A DNA stretch of 64,000 nt from contig NZ_MIEH01000018.1 of assembly GCF_001754075.1 (NCBI RefSeq), positions 186,001-250,000 of the forward strand. The letters run 5' to 3'. The translations under genes were made by a program, and so were the position numbers. This DNA comes from Merdimonas faecis. Its GTDB lineage: Bacteria > Bacillota > Clostridia > Lachnospirales > Lachnospiraceae. The notes below the pieces were generated by a model, which saw only the letters and a list, made by a program, of their open reading frames with translations, was not told the DNA's origin and searched no databases. The number at the start of each line of letters is the position of its first letter. The first letter of the stretch is position 1. Below, piece after piece: positions 44,092 through 53,127 of this stretch.

Positions 44092-44880
44092 ATGAGTGAA
44101 ATAAACGTGGCAATCGCCGACGACAACGAACGAATTCTGGACCTGCTTGGCGAAATCGTGGAGAGCGATCACGAGCTGCGTCTGGTGGGCAGGGCGAATA
44201 ATGGAGAAGATGCGTACCGGATGATCCGCGAAAAACAGCCGGACGTGGTCCTGCTGGATCTGATTATGCCGAAGATGGATGGCTTAAGCGTTATGGAGAC
44301 GGTGAACCGGGATCAGGAGCTTAAAAAGCATCCCGGATTCATCGTGATCTCTGCGGTTGGCCAGGAGAGAATTACGGAAGATGCCTTCAAAAAAGGAGCA
44401 AATTACTATATTTTAAAGCCTTTTCAGAATGATATGATCGTAAGCAGGATCAAGCTGGCCGGACAACCGCGGGGCCAGGGAGGAGCGGATGTATGCAGTG
44501 CGTCCGCATCACCGGCGCAGGCACCGAAGATCAGCCTGGAGACCAGGGTGACGGACATGATCCATGAGATCGGGATTCCGGCGCATATCAAAGGCTATCA
44601 CTATCTGAGAGACGCGATTATGATGGCAGTGGAGGATATGGATGTACTGAATGCGATCACAAAGGTTTTGTATCCCACAGTGGCAAAGATGCATCAGACG
44701 ACGGCCAGCCGGGTAGAGCGTGCGATCCGCCATGCCATCGAGGTGGCGTGGAGCCGGGGAAAGCTGGACACGCTTGATCATCTGTTCGGATATACGGTCA
44801 GCAACGGGAAAGGGAAACCGACAAATTCTGAATTTATCGCCTTGATCGCAGACACGATACGATTAGAAACGAAAAACTAA
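44092..44880 (+). CDS. spo0A: Sporulation response regulator Spo0A
   Basis: Spo0A is the master regulator of sporulation entry. The receiver domain has the acidic pocket (ADDNE near the N-terminus), the phosphoacceptor Asp56 in [14 protein letters not shown], and Lys in YILKPF. A linker rich in Ala and Gln (about 130-143) leads to the Spo0A_C effector domain with [71 protein letters not shown], including the recognition helix. 262 residues. GAAGGAGG lies about 12 bases before the ATG. Confidence 0.97.
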   Translation: MSEINVAIADDNERILDLLGEIVESDHELRLVGRANNGEDAYRMIREKQPDVVLLDLIMPKMDGLSVMETVNRDQELKKHPGFIVISAVGQERITEDAFKKGANYYILKPFQNDMIVSRIKLAGQPRGQGGADVCSASASPAQAPKISLETRVTDMIHEIGIPAHIKGYHYLRDAIMMAVEDMDVLNAITKVLYPTVAKMHQTTASRVERAIRHAIEVAWSRGKLDTLDHLFGYTVSNGKGKPTNSEFIALIADTIRLETKN

Positions 44881-44906
44881 TGCTTTCCTTCTGAAAAAAA
44901 ATAGGA

Positions 44907-44912
44907 TATAAT
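44907..44912 (+). promoter_or_regulatory. Possible -10 of the glgA promoter
   Basis: TATAAT at 44907-44912, 33 bases before the glgA start, in an A-rich region. The sequence 17 bases upstream (TTTCCT) is a poor -35, so this is tentative. Confidence 0.35.
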
Positions 44913-44944
44913 AGGTATAGATTGCGAGGTTGGGAGGGAAAGCC

Positions 44945-46381
44945 ATGAAAAAAATATTATTTGCAGCTTCAGAATCGGTACCGTTTATCAAAACCGGAGG
45001 ATTGGCAGATGTTGTCGGTTCTCTTCCGAAATATTTTGACAAAGAAAAATACGATGTGCGGGTGATGCTGCCAAAGTATATGTGCATGAAGCAGGAGTGG
45101 AAGGATAAGCTTCAGTATCATACGCACTTTTATATGGACCTGAACTGGAGAAAGCAGTATGTCGGGATCCTGGAATTGGAATACGAAGGAATCTTATTCT
45201 ATTTTATAGATAATGAGTATTATTTTAACGGATATGCTCCTTATGGGGATATTTATGCAGATATTGAAAAGTTTGCATTTTTCTCCAAGGCAGTGTTAAG
45301 TTCTCTGCCGCTTATTGATTTCCGCCCGGACATTATCCACTGTCATGACTGGCAGACAGGGCTGATCCCGGTCTTCCTCGATAATTTCCGGTACGGCAAT
45401 GAATACTATCGGGGGATCAAAACGATCATGACGATCCACAACCTGAAGTTCCAGGGCACCTGGGACACGAAGCGTGTCCGGGATATTACCGGGCTGCCGC
45501 AGTATTATTTCGTGCCGGACAAGGTGGAGGCTTATAAGGATGCCAATTACCTGAAGGGCGGCATTGTATATGCGGACAGGATCACTACCGTGAGCAATAC
45601 ATATGCGGAAGAGATCAAGATGCCGTTCTATGGAGAAAAGCTGGACGGACTGATGAACGCCCGTTCCAACTGCCTGTCAGGTATTGTGAACGGTATTGAT
45701 TATGAGGAGTACAACCCGGCCACTGATTCGTTTATAGAGAAGAACTACACGGTGGATAATTTCCGGAGAGAGAAGGTAAAGAACAAGCTGGCTCTCCAGA
45801 AGGAACTGGGTCTGGAGCAGGATAATAAGGTGATGATGATAGGCATTGTATCCAGACTGACAGATCAGAAGGGATTTGACCTGGTAGCCTATGTGATGGA
45901 CGAGCTGTGCCAGGATGCGGTCCAGATCGTGGCGCTGGGAACAGGAGAGGAGCAGTATGAAAACATGTTCCGGCATTTTGCCTGGAAGTATCCCGGCAAA
46001 GTTTCTGCAAATATTTATTATTCTGAGGCTATGTCCCACAAGATCTATGCGGGCAGCGATGCTTTCCTGATGCCGTCGCTGTTTGAACCCTGTGGCTTAA
46101 GCCAGCTGATGAGCCTGCGCTACGGCACGGTTCCGATCGTACGTGAGACCGGAGGACTTAAGGATACTGTGGAACCGTATAATGAGTACGAGAAGACGGG
46201 AACCGGATTCAGCTTTATGAATTACAATGCTCATGAGATGCTTGGCACAGTGCGCTATGCGGAACGGATCTTCTATGATAAAAAGAGAGACTGGAACAAG
46301 ATCGTAGAGAGAGGAATGCAGAAGGACTTCTCGTGGAAAAATTCTGCAAAACAGTACGAAGAATTATACGACAGCATGTAA
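44945..46381 (+). CDS. glgA: Glycogen synthase (GT5)
   Basis: GlgA transfers glucose from ADP-glucose to glycogen. The ADP-glucose-binding motif KTGGLADVVGSLPK is at residues 16-29; DWQTGLIPVFL, IHNLKFQGTWD, VNGIDYEEYNPATD and FLMPSLFEPCGLSQLMSLRYGTVPIVRETGGLKDTV (the C-terminal catalytic site) are intact. The 478-residue length is normal. GGGAGGG precedes the ATG at 44945. No other glycogen gene is adjacent; it sits between spo0A and metF, perhaps linked to glycogen storage before sporulation. Confidence 0.95.
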   Translation: MKKILFAASESVPFIKTGGLADVVGSLPKYFDKEKYDVRVMLPKYMCMKQEWKDKLQYHTHFYMDLNWRKQYVGILELEYEGILFYFIDNEYYFNGYAPYGDIYADIEKFAFFSKAVLSSLPLIDFRPDIIHCHDWQTGLIPVFLDNFRYGNEYYRGIKTIMTIHNLKFQGTWDTKRVRDITGLPQYYFVPDKVEAYKDANYLKGGIVYADRITTVSNTYAEEIKMPFYGEKLDGLMNARSNCLSGIVNGIDYEEYNPATDSFIEKNYTVDNFRREKVKNKLALQKELGLEQDNKVMMIGIVSRLTDQKGFDLVAYVMDELCQDAVQIVALGTGEEQYENMFRHFAWKYPGKVSANIYYSEAMSHKIYAGSDAFLMPSLFEPCGLSQLMSLRYGTVPIVRETGGLKDTVEPYNEYEKTGTGFSFMNYNAHEMLGTVRYAERIFYDKKRDWNKIVERGMQKDFSWKNSAKQYEELYDSM

Positions 46382-46402
46382 GAGCAAGAAGGAGTACATT
46401 TT

Positions 46403-47272
46403 ATGAAGATCAAAGAAATACTGAAAAGCAGTGAACCTCATATTTCATTTGAAATCTTTCCGCCGAAGACGGATGCCGGATTTGATAGCGTGATGAAGGC
46501 CACGGAAGCGATCGCAGATCTCCATCCCTCCTATATCAGTGTGACTTACGGAGCGGGTGGGGGAACCAGCAAAAATACGGTGAAGATCGCATCCAGGATC
46601 AAGCATGAGCTGGGCGTGACAAGCCTTGCACACCTGACCTGTGTGTCATCTACAAAGGAAACCGTACATAAGGTGATCGATGAACTGAAGGAGCAGGGGA
46701 TTGAAAATATTCTGGCGCTGCGGGGGGATATTCCGCAGGACAGCGACTTTCCGCTGCCGGATCACTATCGGTATGCCAGCGAGCTGATCGAGGACATCAA
46801 AGGGCAGGGAGATTTCTGCATTGGAGCTGCCTGCTATCCGGAAGGACATGTGGAAACAGAGCATAAAAACGATGACATCATTAACCTGAAGCACAAGGTA
46901 GACTGTGGCGTGGACTTTCTGACCACACAGATGTTTTTTGATAATTCCATCCTGTACAACTTTTTGTACCGGATCCGGGAAAAGGGGATCACGGTTCCGG
47001 TGATTCCGGGAATCATGCCGGTTACCAGCGGAAGCCAGATCAAAAGGATCGGTTTTCTTTCCGGAACCGCACTGCCTGAGAGGTTCCGCGCGGTGGTAGA
47101 CCGTTTTGGAGATGACAAGGAGGCTATGCAGCAGGCTGGCATCGCCTATGCGACAGATCAGATTATTGATCTGTTTGCCAATGGCATTAACCACGTCCAT
47201 GTTTATTCGATGAACAAGCCCGAGGTGGCTGCGGCGATCATGAATAATCTTTCAAAGATTGTAAAAGTATAA
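46403..47272 (+). CDS. metF: Methylenetetrahydrofolate reductase
   Basis: MetF reduces 5,10-methylene-THF to 5-methyl-THF, the methyl donor for methionine synthase. The TIM-barrel protein begins HISFEIFPPKTDAGFDSV and contains YISVTYGAGGGTSKNTV, AHLTCV, NILALRGDIPQD and DFLTTQMFFDN. 289 residues. GAAGGAG precedes the ATG. It is followed by the two methionine synthase genes, forming a metF-activation domain-metH cluster that carries a methyl group from folate to homocysteine. Confidence 0.94.
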   Translation: MKIKEILKSSEPHISFEIFPPKTDAGFDSVMKATEAIADLHPSYISVTYGAGGGTSKNTVKIASRIKHELGVTSLAHLTCVSSTKETVHKVIDELKEQGIENILALRGDIPQDSDFPLPDHYRYASELIEDIKGQGDFCIGAACYPEGHVETEHKNDDIINLKHKVDCGVDFLTTQMFFDNSILYNFLYRIREKGITVPVIPGIMPVTSGSQIKRIGFLSGTALPERFRAVVDRFGDDKEAMQQAGIAYATDQIIDLFANGINHVHVYSMNKPEVAAAIMNNLSKIVKV

Positions 47273-47283
47273 AGGATTTTCGT

Positions 47284-47931
47284 ATGGATAAAAGAACGAG
47301 AGAGGCCGTTCGCTATTTGGGGTATGGAAACCATGCGGTAGATGAGGATACGCTTTTGCTGATCGAAAGCTCCTTTCAGGAGCTTTCGGAAGCGGCGGAT
47401 AAACGAATCGTCTATCGCATTTTTAACTTGTGCCTAGCAGACGGTGATGAACTGATGATCGATGGATTAAAGATAAAAAGCCACAGTCTGAGCAGAAATC
47501 TGAAGGGATGTGAATCTGTGTTCCTGTTAGGGGCTACGCTTGGAACCAGGGTGGATCTTTTGCTGCGGCGGTATGCCGTAGGAGAGATGGCAAGGTCTGT
47601 GACACTGCAGGCCTGCGCCGCGGCGCTTCTGGAGGAGTATCTGGATAAATGGCAGGAAGAAAGGCGTGCAGAACTTGCGGAAACAGGACAGTATCTCAGG
47701 CCAAGATTCAGTCCGGGCTATGGAGATTTTTCCATTCTCTGCCAGGAGCCTATCCTGCGGATGCTGGACACTGCCAAGACGATCGGGCTTTCCATGACTG
47801 ACGGTTATATGCTGACGCCGTCCAAATCCGTGACGGCCCTTGCCGGGATCAGCAGGGAGGAGACGCCCTGCCACAGTAAGGGCTGTGAGGAGTGTGGAAA
47901 GACGGACTGCCTCTACAGAAGAGACAGCTAG
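47284..47931 (+). CDS. Stand-alone methionine synthase reactivation (AdoMet-binding) domain protein
   Basis: This 215-residue protein corresponds to the C-terminal activation domain of MetH, which binds AdoMet and remethylates oxidised cobalamin. The region YLRPRFSPGYGDFSILCQEPILRMLDTAKTIGLSMTDGYMLTPSKSVTALAGI matches the AdoMet-binding RxxxGY motif and the following helix of that domain. The C-terminus holds a Cys cluster (CHSKGCEECGKTDC) not present in E. coli MetH and possibly metal-binding. It lies 25 bases before metH, whose product lacks this domain, so the two probably work together. Confidence 0.85.
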   Translation: MDKRTREAVRYLGYGNHAVDEDTLLLIESSFQELSEAADKRIVYRIFNLCLADGDELMIDGLKIKSHSLSRNLKGCESVFLLGATLGTRVDLLLRRYAVGEMARSVTLQACAAALLEEYLDKWQEERRAELAETGQYLRPRFSPGYGDFSILCQEPILRMLDTAKTIGLSMTDGYMLTPSKSVTALAGISREETPCHSKGCEECGKTDCLYRRDS

Positions 47932-47956
47932 AAGTGACAGACAAAGGAGCAGACAG

Positions 47957-50350
47957 ATGATAAGGGAACGATTAGGTAAAGAAGTATTATATTTTGACGG
48001 AGGAATGGGCACACTTCTTCAGGAGAAGGGCCTGAAGGCAGGGGAACTCCCGGAGGTCTGGAATATCGAACACATGGAAGAAGTGATCGAGATCCACCGC
48101 CAGTATTTTGAAGCCGGAAGCGACATTGTACTGACGAATACCTTTGGGGCCAATGCACTGAAATTCAGGGATTCTTCCTATGAGCTTAGCGATATCGTGA
48201 CGGCGGCGGTCATTCATGTAAAAGAAGCGGCGTCCCTGGGCGTTCATGATGGCAGGGAGGTCTATGCGGCGCTGGATGTGGGGCCCACCGGAAAGCTCTT
48301 AAAGCCGATGGGGGATCTGGATTTTGAAGATGCTGTGCGTACTTTCGGAGAGGTCATGCGCTGCGGTGAGGAGGCGGGTGCAGATCTGATCCATATTGAG
48401 ACCATGAGCGACACCTATGAGATGAAGGCTGCGGTGCTGGCTGCGAAAGAGCAGACGAATCTTCCGGTATTTGCCACCATGATCTTTGATGAGAAGGGAA
48501 GGCTCCTGACAGGCGGAGACGTGCGCTCTGCGGTAGCCATGCTGGAGGGTCTGGGAGTGGATGCCTTAGGCATCAACTGCGGCCTGGGGCCGGAACAGAT
48601 GCTGCCGATCTTTCAGGAGATTGTCTCCCATACTTCGGTGCCGGTGATCGTAAAACCCAATGCAGGACTTCCGAAACAGAAGGATGGAGCGGTGTATTAC
48701 GATGTGGATCCGGCGGAGTTTGCGTCTGTCATGGAAAAGATCGTGGAGGGCGGAGCGGCTGTAGCAGGCGGCTGCTGCGGGACCACTCCGGCACATATCC
48801 GGAAGATGATCGAAACGCTGGGACGAAGGAGTGTACAACATGTGGAGGCCGAAGAAGAGACGGTAGTCTCTTCCTATGGACAGGCAGTGATCCTGGGAAA
48901 AAAGCCATTGATCATAGGAGAACGGATCAATCCCACCGGTAAGAAACGGTTAAAGCAAGCCCTGAAGGAGCATGATATTGATTATATCCTGAAGGAAGGG
49001 ATTACACAGCAGGAAAAGGGCGCCCATATCCTGGATGTAAATGTAGGTCTTCCGGATATCAATGAATCAGAAATGATGAAAGAAGTGGTGACAGAGATTC
49101 AGAGCGTGACCAGTCTTCCGCTTCAGATCGATACGGTTGATACAGAAGCGATGGAAGCAGCCATGCGTATCTATAACGGAAAGCCGATGGTAAACTCCGT
49201 CAATGGAAAGCAGGAGTCCATGGATGCGGTTTTCCCTCTGATCAAAAAATACGGAGGCGTGGCAGTGGGTCTGACCTTAGATGAGGAAGGGATCCCATCC
49301 ACGGCAGAGGGAAGGATCCGGATCGCTGGAAAGATCATCCGGGAGGCTGAGAAGTATGGGATCAAGAAGAAGGATCTTGTGATCGATGTGCTGGCCATGA
49401 CAGTCAGCTCTGATCCGGAGGGAGCAAAGGTGACGCTGGAAGCGTTGAAGGGAGTACGGGAAAGGTATGGCGTCTGCACTGTACTTGGGGTATCCAATAT
49501 TTCCTTTGGACTCCCCAGCCGTCCCGTGATCAACGCTCATTTCTATACGATGGCGATGCAGGCGGGACTGAGTGCGGGGATCGTCAATCCTTCCTCGGAG
49601 GAAATGATGCGTTCCTACTATGCATATTGTGCGCTGACAGATCAGGATCCGAATTTTGAGGCCTATATCCAGAGGTTTGGAGGAACAGATGCGGCGGCGC
49701 CTAAAGGAAAGAAAGACAGTGAGCTGACCCTTCAGGCGGCCATTGAGAAAGGTTTAAAGGAAGAGGCAAAAGAAGCCGCGACAGAGCTTCTTCTGACGCT
49801 TGCACCGTTAGAGATCATCGACAGCCATCTGATCCCTGCGCTGGATGCCGTCGGCAAGGGATTCGAAAAAGGGACGGTATTCCTGCCGCAGCTCTTGATG
49901 AGTGCAGATGCGGCTAAAATAGCCTTTGGCGTGCTGAAAGAGCATCTGGCTGCGTCAGGCGGATCAGAAAAAAAGAAACAAAAAGTTATTCTGGCTACCG
50001 TCAAGGGAGACATCCATGATATTGGGAAAAATATCGTAAAGGTGCTGCTGGAAAACTATAGCTTTGACGTGCGTGATCTGGGAAAGGATGTGGATCCGGA
50101 GCTGATCGTACAGACAGCGGTAGATGAGGATATCCGTCTGGTAGGCTTAAGCGCTCTGATGACTACTACCGTGGCAAGTATGGAAGAGACCATCCGGCTT
50201 CTGCGCCGGGAAAAGCCGGACTGCAAGGTGATGGTAGGCGGAGCCGTTTTAAACCAGGAATATGCGGATATGATCGGCGCTGACTTTTATGGAAAAGACG
50301 CAATGCAGTCGGTTTATTATGCGCAGAACGTGTTTGGAGAGGAATCATAG
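47957..50350 (+). CDS. metH: Cobalamin-dependent methionine synthase, lacking the activation domain
   Basis: It methylates homocysteine from methyl-THF through B12. Domains in order: homocysteine-binding (about 1-300), with zinc Cys in GINCGLG near 208 and GGCCGTTP near 272; pterin-binding (about 325-570), beginning LIIGERINPTGKKRL; cobalamin cap and B12-binding (about 590-797), with ATVKGDIHDIGKNIVKVLLEN (axial His near 687). The protein ends after the B12 domain at 797 residues, compared with about 1200 in E. coli. I chose the ATG at 47957 after AAAGGAGCAGACAG. The missing domain is encoded upstream. Confidence 0.93.
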   Translation: MIRERLGKEVLYFDGGMGTLLQEKGLKAGELPEVWNIEHMEEVIEIHRQYFEAGSDIVLTNTFGANALKFRDSSYELSDIVTAAVIHVKEAASLGVHDGREVYAALDVGPTGKLLKPMGDLDFEDAVRTFGEVMRCGEEAGADLIHIETMSDTYEMKAAVLAAKEQTNLPVFATMIFDEKGRLLTGGDVRSAVAMLEGLGVDALGINCGLGPEQMLPIFQEIVSHTSVPVIVKPNAGLPKQKDGAVYYDVDPAEFASVMEKIVEGGAAVAGGCCGTTPAHIRKMIETLGRRSVQHVEAEEETVVSSYGQAVILGKKPLIIGERINPTGKKRLKQALKEHDIDYILKEGITQQEKGAHILDVNVGLPDINESEMMKEVVTEIQSVTSLPLQIDTVDTEAMEAAMRIYNGKPMVNSVNGKQESMDAVFPLIKKYGGVAVGLTLDEEGIPSTAEGRIRIAGKIIREAEKYGIKKKDLVIDVLAMTVSSDPEGAKVTLEALKGVRERYGVCTVLGVSNISFGLPSRPVINAHFYTMAMQAGLSAGIVNPSSEEMMRSYYAYCALTDQDPNFEAYIQRFGGTDAAAPKGKKDSELTLQAAIEKGLKEEAKEAATELLLTLAPLEIIDSHLIPALDAVGKGFEKGTVFLPQLLMSADAAKIAFGVLKEHLAASGGSEKKKQKVILATVKGDIHDIGKNIVKVLLENYSFDVRDLGKDVDPELIVQTAVDEDIRLVGLSALMTTTVASMEETIRLLRREKPDCKVMVGGAVLNQEYADMIGADFYGKDAMQSVYYAQNVFGEES

Positions 50351-50377
50351 ACAACACATTAGGAAATCGGTTATAAT
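50348..50377 (+). promoter_or_regulatory. Candidate promoter of asnA
   Basis: TAGACA (50348-50353), an 18-base spacer and TATAAT (50372-50377). The -35 overlaps the metH stop codon. Confidence 0.45.
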
Positions 50378-50410
50378 CATACAGAAGATACAGGAAGTGA
50401 GGAGAAGAAG

Positions 50411-51418
50411 ATGGGATTAATCTTACCAGAATATTATGATCCGCGCCTGGATGTGCGGACCACACAGGAAGCGATCAAGTATATCAGAGACACATTCCAG
50501 AAGGAGCTTGGGAAAGAAATGAATCTTGAAAGGATTTCAGCCCCTCTGTTTGTGTCAAAAAGCAGTGGACTCAATGATAATCTGAACGGAGTAGAACGCC
50601 CGGTGCAGTTTGATATGGCAGGTATTGAAGGGGAGACCATGGAAGTAGTACATTCTCTGGCAAAATGGAAGAGGATGGCGCTGCATGAGTACGGCTTCAA
50701 ACCGGGAGAGGGCTTATATACAAACATGAACGCCATCCGCCGGGATGAGGAGCTGGATAATCTCCATTCCTGCTATGTGGACCAGTGGGACTGGGAGAAG
50801 GTGATCACTAAAGAGCAGCGGACAGAAGAGACATTAAAAGAAACGGTAAAGACGCTGTTTAAGATTATCAAGCATATGCAGCATGAAGTATGGTACAAGT
50901 ATCCCCAGGCGGTGAAGAAGCTTCCCAGCGAGGTCGTATTTATCACGACCCAGGAGCTGGAGGACCGCTATCCGGACCGGACGCCAAAGGAGAGGGAGAA
51001 CCTGATCACAAAGGAATACGGATGTGTGTTCCTTATGAAGATCGGCGACAAGCTGAAAAGCGGGAAGCCTCATGACGGACGTGCGCCGGACTATGATGAC
51101 TGGGAACTGAACGGCGACATTCTGTTCTGGTATGATACTCTTGGATGCGCGCTGGAGATTTCCAGTATGGGAATCCGCGTAGACGAAAAGTCGCTGGAAG
51201 AACAGCTGAAGAAAGCCGGCTGTGAGGACAGGAAAGAGCTTCCCTATCATAAGATGCTGTTAAACGGCGAGCTTCCTTATACCATCGGCGGCGGGATCGG
51301 CCAGTCCAGGCTGTGTATGCTGCTTTTGGACCGGGCTCACATCGGAGAGGTCCAGGCCAGTATCTGGCCGGAAGAGATGCGCAAGCTTTGCAGGGAACAT
51401 CACATGATCTTATTGTAA
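50411..51418 (+). CDS. asnA: Aspartate-ammonia ligase
   Basis: AsnA makes asparagine from aspartate, ammonia and ATP; it is related to class II aminoacyl-tRNA synthetases. The product has [37 protein letters not shown]-like ([13 protein letters not shown]), [31 protein letters not shown] and the C-terminal [31 protein letters not shown], all family hallmarks. Of 335 residues. GTGAGGAGAAGAAG precedes the ATG. The hydrogenase gene follows 36 bases downstream. Confidence 0.96.
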   Translation: MGLILPEYYDPRLDVRTTQEAIKYIRDTFQKELGKEMNLERISAPLFVSKSSGLNDNLNGVERPVQFDMAGIEGETMEVVHSLAKWKRMALHEYGFKPGEGLYTNMNAIRRDEELDNLHSCYVDQWDWEKVITKEQRTEETLKETVKTLFKIIKHMQHEVWYKYPQAVKKLPSEVVFITTQELEDRYPDRTPKERENLITKEYGCVFLMKIGDKLKSGKPHDGRAPDYDDWELNGDILFWYDTLGCALEISSMGIRVDEKSLEEQLKKAGCEDRKELPYHKMLLNGELPYTIGGGIGQSRLCMLLLDRAHIGEVQASIWPEEMRKLCREHHMILL

Positions 51419-51454
51419 AAATCGGTTTAAGAGAGATTCGGGAGGAGAAAAAAT

Positions 51455-52975
51455 ATGGTCAGAGGATTGGATACCACAGTCAGAAAACTCAGAAGACAGG
51501 TGTTTGAAGAGGTTGCAAGGCTGGGATTCCGGGCAAACGAAGAAAATTTTGAGGAGACGCTGAATGATGAGGTTGAGGCGATTCCATACCGGATGGTAAA
51601 TGATGAGAAGAGATACCGGGAGAGCGTGTACCGCGCCCGCGCGATCTTAAGCGAGAGGCTTCGTCTGGCGATGGGACTTTCCCTTCGCCCGGAGGATAAG
51701 CCGGTGCATCTGACAGCCGGGATGGAGGCAAGCAATATTTCGGATAAATATTACGAGCCGCCGCTGATGCAGGTGATCCCGTCGGCCTGCGAGGCCTGCG
51801 AGGAAAAGGGCTATGAGGTCAGCAACATGTGTAAAGGCTGCCTGGCTCACCCCTGTATGGAGGTCTGTCCTAAAGGTGCGATCTCCATGGTGAAGGGCAA
51901 ATCCTACATTGATCAGTCCAAGTGTATCAAGTGCGGAAAATGTAAGTCGGTCTGTCCTTATGATGCGATCGCAAAAAAAGAGCGTCCCTGTGCGCAGGCC
52001 TGCGGCGTGGGTGCTATTACGTCTGACAAGCTGGGACGGGCGTATGTAGATCCGGACAAGTGTGTGTCCTGCGGCATGTGCATGGTCAACTGTCCTTTCG
52101 GAGCGATTTCTGATAAATCTCAGATTTTCCAGCTGGCACGTGCGCTGACAGAAGGCGACGAGATCATTGCAGAGATCGCGCCGGCTTTCTATGGACAGTT
52201 CGGGGACAATATCACACCAAGAAATCTGAAGGCGGCTCTCGAGGAGATGGGATTCTCAGAATTTTATGAGGTGGCGCTGGGAGCAGATATCGGAGCCGTT
52301 GCAGAGGCTCATCATTATGTACAGAAGGTAACTACCGGAGAGCTTCCGTTCCTTCTGACCTCCTGCTGCCCGTCCTGGGCGATGCTGGCGAAGAAGTACT
52401 TCCCGGATCTGATCGACGAGGTGTCCCAGGAGCTGACGCCGATGGTGGCTACGGCCCGTACCATCAAGCAGCAGCATCCCGATGCCAAAGTCGTGTTTAT
52501 CGGCCCCTGTGCGGCGAAAAAGCTGGAAGCGATGCGCCGGACTGTCCGCAGTGATGTGGATTTTGTCATTACCTTTGAGGAATTACAGGCTATGTTTGAC
52601 GCTAAGGGCATCGACCTGACAAAATACGAAGCAGAGTCTTCCTTCCACAACGCTACCGGCGCGGGAAGAGGATATGCTGTGGCAGGAGGCGTGGCTGAGG
52701 CCATCGAAAAATGTGTCCGTGAATACTATCCGGACGTGGACGTCAACATTGAACATGCGGAAGGACTGGCAGAGTGTAAGAAGATCCTGGCTCTTGCCAA
52801 GGCCGGAAAGATGAATGGCTGCCTGATCGAGGGTATGGGCTGTCCGGGCGGCTGCGTGGCCGGAGCGGGAACCAATATCCCGGTTGCCAAGGCCCAGAAG
52901 AAGATCAAGGATTTTGTGAAAGCATCCTCCAGACAGATTCCGCCAAAGGAACTGGAAGAGATCGAATTGAATTAG
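51455..52975 (+). CDS. Monomeric [FeFe] hydrogenase, probably group B
   Basis: This 506-residue iron-sulfur protein has three ferredoxin-like Cys clusters (CKGCLAHPCMEVCP near 127-140, CIKCGKCKSVCP near 156, CVSCGMCMVNCP near 205) and an H-cluster domain. H-cluster motifs are LTSCCPSW (near 302), GPCAAKKLEAMR (near 349) and EGMGCPGGCVAGAG (near 459). The last motif differs from the group A form (ACPxGCxxGGGQ), which suggests group B, an anaerobe-specific clade. It probably oxidises or forms H2 with ferredoxin. The maturases HydEFG are not in the window. GGGAGGAG precedes the ATG. Confidence 0.85.
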   Translation: MVRGLDTTVRKLRRQVFEEVARLGFRANEENFEETLNDEVEAIPYRMVNDEKRYRESVYRARAILSERLRLAMGLSLRPEDKPVHLTAGMEASNISDKYYEPPLMQVIPSACEACEEKGYEVSNMCKGCLAHPCMEVCPKGAISMVKGKSYIDQSKCIKCGKCKSVCPYDAIAKKERPCAQACGVGAITSDKLGRAYVDPDKCVSCGMCMVNCPFGAISDKSQIFQLARALTEGDEIIAEIAPAFYGQFGDNITPRNLKAALEEMGFSEFYEVALGADIGAVAEAHHYVQKVTTGELPFLLTSCCPSWAMLAKKYFPDLIDEVSQELTPMVATARTIKQQHPDAKVVFIGPCAAKKLEAMRRTVRSDVDFVITFEELQAMFDAKGIDLTKYEAESSFHNATGAGRGYAVAGGVAEAIEKCVREYYPDVDVNIEHAEGLAECKKILALAKAGKMNGCLIEGMGCPGGCVAGAGTNIPVAKAQKKIKDFVKASSRQIPPKELEEIELN

Positions 52976-52990
52976 AGTAATTCCCCGGCG

Positions 52991-53019
52991 TTGACAAACG
53001 CTGGCGCTCTCTTTATAAT
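52991..53019 (+). promoter_or_regulatory. Consensus sigma-A promoter of alaS
   Basis: TTGACA (52991-52996), a 17-base spacer and TATAAT (53014-53019): perfect hexamers at the optimal spacing, the strongest promoter in the window. Confidence 0.88.
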
Positions 53020-53031
53020 TAAAAGATAGCC

Positions 53032-53115
53032 TGAGCACAGCTGGTTAGTGCTCACAAGAAAGTGGTGAAGCGGACACGGGCTCGTATGCACATTGTGTGT
53101 GTCCGCTTTATTTAT
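53032..53115 (+). promoter_or_regulatory. alaS leader: specifier-like hairpin and attenuator-like hairpin
   Basis: The leader starts near 53026. A 7-bp hairpin TGAGCAC (53032-53038) with GTGCTCA (53048-53054) has the loop AGCTGGTTA, which holds the Ala codon GCT. Then AGTGGTGAAGCG (53061-53072) is followed by a 10-bp perfect stem AAGCGGACAC (53068-53077) with GTGTCCGCTT (53099-53108) and TTATTTATT, like an intrinsic terminator in front of the ribosome-binding site. The pattern is T-box-like but far shorter than known T-boxes and lacks the canonical core. Confidence 0.5.
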
Positions 53116-53127
53116 TAGGAGGATGTT

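Noticed and set aside
53025-53115. A canonical T-box riboswitch before alaS
   Set aside because: The leader is only about 100 bases, with no long stem I, and the AGGGTGGnACCGCG core is not present; reported only as T-box-like.
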